From Streptomyces cellostaticus (GTDB taxonomy: Bacteria > Actinomycetota > Actinomycetes > Streptomycetales > Streptomycetaceae), in NCBI RefSeq assembly GCF_023630175.1, contig NZ_JALLIN010000024.1, forward strand, positions 53,230 through 117,229: a stretch of DNA of 64,000 bases. Direction: 5' to 3'. Under the pieces are notes generated by a model that saw only the letters and a program-made list of their open reading frames with translations, did not search any database and was not told the origin of the DNA. A program made the position numbers and the translations under genes. Positions 59,062 through 64,000 of this stretch are shown here, in pieces; the stretch's first letter is position 1, and each line of letters opens with the position of its first letter.

Positions 59062-60701
59062 AGGGCTCCACCTACCGCCGCTGCTCCTGCCGTGACCCGA
59101 AGACCGGCAAGGAACTCGGCACCTCCTGCCCCAGGCGCAACAGCAGGAACCACTGCACCTACTCCATACGCCAGGAGCTCTCACCGCGAGAGGACGGCAG
59201 CCGCCGCTCCTTCGCCCGGGGCGGGTACGGCAGCCTCAAGACGGCCCAGGCTGACCTCGACCACGTACGCGCCCTCCTCGGACTCGCCGACTCGGACGAC
59301 CCTGAGGGCAACGAACTCATCGCCGAGATGCTGGCCGAGGTCAGCCGCGAACGCTCGCCCCTGCCCGATGTCGAGGAGACGCGGCGGCGCCTCAACGCCG
59401 GCCAGGACCTCATTGGCAGCCTGACCGTAGCCGAATGGCTCGATCGGTGGCTGTCCGGCAAGCGCATACGCAAGTCCGGCCTCAACCGCTACGAGACCGA
59501 CATCCGCGTCCACCTGAAGCCGCGCATCGGCAACCGGCGTCTGGACCGGCTGCGCGTCAGCCACCTCAGCGAGATGTTCACGGACATCAGCGACGCCAAC
59601 GCCCAGATCCTGGAGGACAACGCCCAGCGGCGAGCCGCGATCGACGAGTTGGCGACCGTGCCGTGGACGGGCGTCGAGAACCGAGCTCGACGCAGGGCGA
59701 TGAAGGCCGCGATCGACGAGATGCCGCCCTTCCGGCGCATCACCGGCCCCGCCACTCGTCAGCACGTCAAGGCGACCCTTCGCGCGGCTCTGAACGACGC
59801 GATCGGTCAGCAGGTCATCACCTTCAACCCCGCTGCTCATGTCGAGATCGACCCCGTGCGCAAGCCGAAGGCGCTCGTGTGGACGGACGAGCGGGTCGCC
59901 AAGTGGGAGCAGACGGGCGAGAAACCGTCGCCCGTGATGGTCTGGACGCCGCAGCAGACCGGTGCCTTCCTCGACTTCGTCGCCGAGGACCGGCTGTACG
60001 CGATGTGGCACCTGATCGCCTTCCGCGGCCTGCGCCGTGGCGAGGCGTGCGGGCAGCCGTGGTCGGAGACGAACCTCGACACCCACTCGCTCACCGTCTC
60101 ATCCCAACTCGTGCAGGACGGCTGGGAGATTGAGGCATCCGACCCCAAGACCGACAGCGGCTACCGCGTGGTCGCGCTCGACGACGACACCGTCAACGTC
60201 CTGAAGCGCCACCGTGAACGCCAGGACGCGGCCCGCGAGGAGTGGGGTTCGGCCTGGGTGGACACCGGCCACGTCTTCACGCAGGAAGACGGCTCCTGGC
60301 TCCACCCCGGCAAGGTGACCGACCTCTTCGAGCGCCTCGTCGCCGCGTCCGGCCTCCCACCGATACGCCTGCACGATCTGCGCCACGGCGCGGCCACGCT
60401 CATGCTCGCCGCCGACATCGACATCAAGATCGTGTCGGACACACTCGGGCACAGTGACACCCGGATCACCCGGGACATCTACCAGAGCGTTCTCCCCCAG
60501 GTCGGCAGGAGCGCCGCCGAGGCGACCGCGAAGCTGGTCCCCCTTCAGCGCAAGGCCGAGGCGGAAAAGACCGCACGCAAGGCGGCCAAGAAAAACAAGG
60601 CCAGGAACTCCGGCAAGACCAAGGGCGGCAAGCCGACGGACAAGGCGAAAGTCCAGGCCGAGGCGGACAAGAAGGCCAAGCGCCGGGTGCCCAAGAAGTA
60701 G
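59058..60701 (+). CDS. int: tyrosine site-specific integrase
   Basis: Integrates and excises the element at tRNA-Thr. The 547-aa protein has an N-terminal Cys/Arg-rich arm-binding part (STYRRCSCRDPKTGKELG), a core-binding SAM-like domain (VAEWLDRWLSG), and the catalytic domain with Arg in FRGLRRGEACG (~aa 323), HDLRH (~aa 438-442), LGHSD (~aa 463) and Tyr in TRDIYQSV (~aa 474). An unusually Lys-rich tail (KKNKARNSGKTKGGKPTDKA) ends the protein. The TTG start has GAGGAG upstream and overlaps the XRE stop. All catalytic residues are present. It ends 127 bp before the tRNA. Confidence 0.93.
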   Translation: MKGSTYRRCSCRDPKTGKELGTSCPRRNSRNHCTYSIRQELSPREDGSRRSFARGGYGSLKTAQADLDHVRALLGLADSDDPEGNELIAEMLAEVSRERSPLPDVEETRRRLNAGQDLIGSLTVAEWLDRWLSGKRIRKSGLNRYETDIRVHLKPRIGNRRLDRLRVSHLSEMFTDISDANAQILEDNAQRRAAIDELATVPWTGVENRARRRAMKAAIDEMPPFRRITGPATRQHVKATLRAALNDAIGQQVITFNPAAHVEIDPVRKPKALVWTDERVAKWEQTGEKPSPVMVWTPQQTGAFLDFVAEDRLYAMWHLIAFRGLRRGEACGQPWSETNLDTHSLTVSSQLVQDGWEIEASDPKTDSGYRVVALDDDTVNVLKRHRERQDAAREEWGSAWVDTGHVFTQEDGSWLHPGKVTDLFERLVAASGLPPIRLHDLRHGAATLMLAADIDIKIVSDTLGHSDTRITRDIYQSVLPQVGRSAAEATAKLVPLQRKAEAEKTARKAAKKNKARNSGKTKGGKPTDKAKVQAEADKKAKRRVPKK

Positions 60702-60715
60702 GCCCCCAGCGGCTC

Positions 60716-60737
60716 CGCTCACGCATCGCTCACGCAA
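60716..60737 (+). repeat. candidate integrase arm-type sites, right arm
   Basis: Two tandem 11-bp units, CGCTCACGCAT and CGCTCACGCAA, 91 bases before the att core. They match the left-arm pair at 36881-36902; a reversed GCGTGAG lies at about 60762. Confidence 0.65.
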
Positions 60738-60790
60738 GCAAAGTCACGGCACCCCGGCCGCGTGAGAGGCCATACCTCGAACAACAGGAA

Positions 60791-60821
60791 ACCCCAGGTC
60801 ACGGGCTATGTGACCTGGGGT
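60791..60821 (+). terminator. terminator between integrase and tRNA-Thr
   Basis: Perfect 12-bp stem ACCCCAGGTCAC / GTGACCTGGGGT with a 7-base loop, followed by TTGACC. It can end the integrase transcript and, from the other strand, the tRNA transcript. Confidence 0.85.
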
Positions 60822-60827
60822 TTGACC

Positions 60828-60870
60828 GAGCCGCTTTCGGGATTCGAACCCGAGACCTACGCATTACGAG
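60828..60870 (-). repeat. att copy (right end, inside tRNA-Thr)
   Basis: 43 bases identical to 36721-36763, from one base beyond the tRNA discriminator to the middle of the anticodon. The intact tRNA gene keeps this copy, so insertion restores the gene. Confidence 0.95.
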
Positions 60871-60902
60871 TGCGTTGCTCTGGCCATCTGAGCTAAAGCG
60901 GC
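60829..60902 (-). tRNA. tRNA-Thr (anticodon CGU)
   Basis: 74 nt folding as a complete cloverleaf: acceptor GCCGCTT/AAGCGGC, D stem GCTC/GAGC, anticodon stem ACGCA/TGCGT around CTCGTAA (anticodon CGT in DNA, reads ACG), T stem TCGGG/CCCGA with TTCGAAT loop, discriminator T. No CCA is encoded. Its 3' half is the attachment site of the element. Confidence 0.96.
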
Positions 60903-61009
60903 GCGCTGCCGGCACCATGGTGCGATCGGCAACGTCGGTAAGTCTACACAGTTTCGGGGGGTGCTTCGCACCCGCCCCGGAGCGAGGGGCTCCGGGGTGG
61001 CTAAGTGGG

Positions 61010-62635
61010 CTATGAGCAGCGCTTTCCGGGCGGTGGCGGGGTGCCGTTGAGGAGGTAGGCGTCGATCGCCGAGTCGATGCAGGAGCTGCCGCGGCCGTAT
61101 GCGGTGTGGCCGTCGCCGACATAGGTGAGGAGGCGGCCGGAGGAGAGCTGGCCGGCCAGGGACCGGGCCCAGCGATAGGGGGTCGCCGGGTCGCGGGTGG
61201 TGCCGACGACCACGATGGGGGCGGCACCCTTCGCCTCGATCCGGTGCGGCTCGCCGGTGGCCTTCACCGGCCAGTAGGCGCAGTTCAGCGAGGCCCAGGC
61301 CAGGCCCGCGCCGAAGACCGGGGACGCCTTCTCGAACGTGGGCAGCGCCTTCTCCACCTGCTCCGGGCCGGTGAAGGCCGGCGGCAGGTCGAGGCAGTTC
61401 ACGGCGGCGTTGGCCATCATCAGGTTGCTGTAGCGGCCCTTCGCGTCACGTTCGTAGTAGCTGTCGGAGAGGGCGAGCAGGCCGGCGCCGTCGTTCTCCC
61501 GCATCGCCGAGGTCAGCGCCTCGCGGAGCTGCTCCCAGGCCGCCTGGTCGTACATCGCCGCGATCACCCCGGTGGTGGCCAGCGACTCGCCGAGTTCGCG
61601 GTCGCCCGCCGGGACGGGGTGGGCGTCCAGCTTGCGGAAGAACGCCTTGAGATGGTCGCCGACCTGCGCGGGAGTCGTGCCCTTGCCGCCGAGCGGGCAG
61701 TCGGACCGCTGTACGCAGTCCCGCGCGAACGCCTGGAACGCCGTCTCGAAGCCCGCCGTCTGGTCCAGGTTGACCCTGCGGGAGCCGAGGGAGGGGTCGA
61801 TGGCGCCGTCCAGGACCAGCCGGCCCACCCGGTCCGGGAACAGACCGGCGTACGTCGCCCCGAGGAAGGTGCCGTACGACGCCCCCACGTAGTTCAGCTT
61901 CGGGTCGCCGAGCGCCGCCCGCAGGATGTCCATGTCCCGTGCCGCGTCGACGGTGGACACGTGCCGCAGCAGTCGCGCCGAGTGCGCCCCGCAGCTCTCC
62001 GCGAACTTGCGGTACTGCCCGACCAGCGCGTTCTTCTCCCGCTGGTCGTCGGGGGTCACGTCGGTCCGGGTGAAGGTGTCCATCTGGGGGCCGTCGAGGC
62101 ACTCGACCGGCTCGCTGCGCGCCACGCCCCGCGGATCCACGGCGACCATGTCGTACAGCGCGCGGACCTCGGCGGGGTAGCCGACCCCGGCGTACTGCTC
62201 CAGGTAGCCGATGGCCGAGCCGCCCGGGCCGCCCGGGTTCACCAGCAGCGAGCCGAGCTTGTCCTTGCCGGTGGCGCTCTTGCGGGCCACGGCCAGCTTG
62301 ATGTCGCCCGCGCCGGGGTCGGCGTAGTCCAGCGGCGCCTTCATCGTGGCGCACCGGAAGCCGGGGACACCGCAGGCCCGCCAGCTCAGGTGCTGTCCGT
62401 AGTACGGGGCCAGTGCGGCGGGCGTGGCCCGCGGCAGCGCGGCCAGCGCCGCCTCGGCCGCACCGGCGGACGTCGTGGTCGTGCCCCCGGCCGAGCAGGC
62501 GGACACGAGCAGCGCGGTGGCCGCGACCAGGGCACCCGTGACCCGGGCCGTCGCCCGGGATCGGGTTCCGGCGCGCGTCGAGGTGCGGGTCCGGCCGGCC
62601 CGTCGGGGCAGGCGGAGGGAGGGCCAGGTGTGCAT
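61010..62635 (-). CDS. secreted tripeptidyl-aminopeptidase-like alpha/beta hydrolase lipoprotein
   Basis: A 541-aa exported serine peptidase of the SlpD/SlpE (Tap) family, which removes tripeptides from protein N-termini. A basic start is followed by GALVAATALLVSAC with lipobox VSAC (Cys ~aa 47-48). The catalytic triad is visible: Ser in YVGASYGTFLGA, Asp in VVGTTRDPATPYR and His in YVGDGHTAYG. VNPGGPGGSAIGYLE is the oxyanion-hole segment. The C-terminal AB_hydrolase_C-type part ends PPPPGKRCS. ATG 62635 gives a proper signal; the longer frame to 62716 does not. Confidence 0.9.
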   Translation of the reverse strand: MHTWPSLRLPRRAGRTRTSTRAGTRSRATARVTGALVAATALLVSACSAGGTTTTSAGAAEAALAALPRATPAALAPYYGQHLSWRACGVPGFRCATMKAPLDYADPGAGDIKLAVARKSATGKDKLGSLLVNPGGPGGSAIGYLEQYAGVGYPAEVRALYDMVAVDPRGVARSEPVECLDGPQMDTFTRTDVTPDDQREKNALVGQYRKFAESCGAHSARLLRHVSTVDAARDMDILRAALGDPKLNYVGASYGTFLGATYAGLFPDRVGRLVLDGAIDPSLGSRRVNLDQTAGFETAFQAFARDCVQRSDCPLGGKGTTPAQVGDHLKAFFRKLDAHPVPAGDRELGESLATTGVIAAMYDQAAWEQLREALTSAMRENDGAGLLALSDSYYERDAKGRYSNLMMANAAVNCLDLPPAFTGPEQVEKALPTFEKASPVFGAGLAWASLNCAYWPVKATGEPHRIEAKGAAPIVVVGTTRDPATPYRWARSLAGQLSSGRLLTYVGDGHTAYGRGSSCIDSAIDAYLLNGTPPPPGKRCS

Positions 62636-62732
62636 CGGGCGATCGTAACGCTGAGCGACGTTTCGTGTACGCGACGTACGAGGGCGTGGCCTCGTACGGG
62701 GGACGAAGTGCGTCAACCACCGTACGCCCGGC

Positions 62733-63938
62733 TCACCCCGCCCGCAGTGCCATCGTCATCGCCTCGACCGCGAGCAGCGGTGCCACGTTGCGGTCCAGGG
62801 CCTCACGGCAGGCGGCGATCGCCTCGATGCGGCGCAGCGTGGACTCCGGGCTGCTGCCGCGGGCCAGCCGGTCCAGGGCGTCCTCGGTGTCGCCGTTGGC
62901 GATGGCGACCCGTGAGCCGAGCTGAAGGGCGAGGACGTCGCGGTAGAAGCCGGTGAGATCTCCGAGGGCGACGTCGAGGCTGTCGCGCTGGGTGCGCGTT
63001 CGGCGGCGCTTCTGCATCTCCTCGAGGTCCTTCACCGCCCCCGCCGTGCCGCGTGGCAGCCGGCCGCCCTGGGCCGCGCCCAGCGCCGCCTTCAGTTCCT
63101 CGGTCTCCTTGCCGTCCATCTCCTCGGCGAGCTGCTTGGCGTCCTCGGCGGCCGCGTCGACCAGTTCCTGGGCCGCTCTGAGGCAGGCCCCGACCTCGTC
63201 CAGCCGCAGCGGGAGTCTGAGCACGGCGGCACGGCGCTCACGGGCGGCGGGGTCGGTGGCCAGGCGGCGGGCCCGGTCGACATGGCCCTGGGTGGCACGC
63301 GCCGCGGCCATGGCCGCGCCGGGTTCGATGCCGTCGCGTCGCACGAGCATGTCGGCGACGGCCTCCACCGGGGGCGTGCGCAGGTTCAGGTGGCGGCAGC
63401 GGGACCGGATCGTGGGCAGGACGTCCTCGACGGAGGGGGCGCACAGCAGCCACACCGTGCGGGGCGCGGGCTCCTCCACGGCCTTGAGGACGGCGTTCGC
63501 GGACTTCTCGTTGAGCCGCTCGGCGTCCTCGACCAGGATGATCTGCCAGCGCCCGTTGGCCGGGGCGGTGTAGGACTTGCGGACCGTGTCCCGCATGTCC
63601 CTGACCAGGATCTCGGCGCCCACGGCGGCGACCGTGCTGACGTCGGCGTGGGTGCCGAGCAGCGCGGTGTGACAGCCGTCGCAGAACCCGCAGCCCGGGG
63701 TTCCGCCGAGCGCCCGGTCGGGGCTCACGCACTGCAGGGCCGCGGCGAAGGCCCGTGCCGCCTGGTTCCGGCCGGCCCCGGGCGGGCCGGTGAACAGCCA
63801 CGCGTGCGTCATCCTCGACGCCTCCGGCGGCGGCCGGTCCGCGGCGGCGGCCGTGACGAAGGCGTCGGCGTCCCGCGCGGCGCCGTCGAGCACCGCGCTC
63901 ACCTTGTCCTGTCCGACGAGGTCGTCCCACACGGTCAT
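62733..63938 (-). CDS. holB: DNA polymerase III subunit delta'
   Basis: Part of the clamp loader of the replicative polymerase. The 401-aa protein starts MTVWDDLVGQDKV, has a Walker A variant TGPPGAGRNQAARAFA (Lys replaced by Arg-Asn, as expected for the inactive ATPase of delta'), a zinc motif GCGFCDGCHTALLGTHADV, and LVEDAERLNEKSANAVLKAVEEP plus SRCRHL. The C-terminus is longer than in E. coli and helical. The start codon may overlap the stop of the upstream gene (an ATGA reading exists at 63935-63939), which in Streptomyces is a thymidylate kinase gene lying beyond the window. Confidence 0.93.
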   Translation of the reverse strand: MTVWDDLVGQDKVSAVLDGAARDADAFVTAAAADRPPPEASRMTHAWLFTGPPGAGRNQAARAFAAALQCVSPDRALGGTPGCGFCDGCHTALLGTHADVSTVAAVGAEILVRDMRDTVRKSYTAPANGRWQIILVEDAERLNEKSANAVLKAVEEPAPRTVWLLCAPSVEDVLPTIRSRCRHLNLRTPPVEAVADMLVRRDGIEPGAAMAAARATQGHVDRARRLATDPAARERRAAVLRLPLRLDEVGACLRAAQELVDAAAEDAKQLAEEMDGKETEELKAALGAAQGGRLPRGTAGAVKDLEEMQKRRRTRTQRDSLDVALGDLTGFYRDVLALQLGSRVAIANGDTEDALDRLARGSSPESTLRRIEAIAACREALDRNVAPLLAVEAMTMALRAG

Positions 63939-64000
63939 GGGTCACGCCGTCCTTCCATCACACTCCGCGTCCCGCCCTCCATTGTGCGGGCGGGCACCGA

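Overview
The window is chromosomal DNA of a Streptomyces species. Base composition is high in G+C, codons end strongly in G or C, GTG starts are common, and the gene set and order in both flanks is that of the S. coelicolor type core genome: folP-folB-folK, folE, ftsH, hpt, tilS, dacB, ppa, tipA and the DNA polymerase III delta-prime gene. The first ~33.3 kb and the last ~3.1 kb look like vertically inherited chromosome. About 27 kb between them is an integrated genomic island.

Left core (1-33300). A folate operon (folP partial, NTF2-like, folB, folK, DUF3180) converges on folE-ftsH-hpt-tilS, followed by a zinc metalloprotease and a PBP4-type carboxypeptidase. After these come inorganic pyrophosphatase, a ThrE-type exporter, a DedA/VTT protein with a repetitive YDxNG tail, a YbjQ protein and the thiopeptide-responsive regulator TipA with its palindromic operator. 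A ClC transporter and glutamate decarboxylase form a likely acid-stress pair. Further on are an aldehyde dehydrogenase, a WhiJ-type set (XRE/DUF5753, ATP-binding protein, DUF397) with a shared 31-bp operator, two lipoproteins, a DUF2786 protein, a ClpC2-like protein with two operators, a family A DNA polymerase and a large AfsR-like regulator.

Island (about 33457-60870). The outer part is old and decayed: an IS5-type remnant, a lower-G+C coiled-coil gene with a TTA codon, and a frameshifted, truncated integrase followed by a terminator and a 43-bp copy of the 3' half of tRNA-Thr. The inner part (36764-60870) is an intact-looking 24.1-kb element bounded by that 43-bp repeat and by the intact tRNA-Thr(CGU) gene. 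Its cargo is an unrecognised 512-aa protein, a complete type I restriction-modification operon (hsdR-hsdS-hsdM), a serine hydrolase, and a regulator/ATP-binding set ahead of a probable small peptide-modification locus (56-aa peptide, JmjC/cupin oxygenase, aldo-keto reductase, APH-like kinase). Its backbone is MobA/MobC relaxase genes, a DUF2637 membrane protein, a DUF3631 ATPase, an excisionase, an XRE regulator and a tyrosine integrase. No FtsK/TraB-like translocase was seen, so it looks mobilizable rather than self-transmissible.

Right core (60829-64000). tRNA-Thr, a secreted tripeptidyl-aminopeptidase-like lipoprotein and holB. The most promising undescribed systems are the peptide-modification locus at 48448-52530 and the orphan gene at 37157-38695 beside the restriction system.
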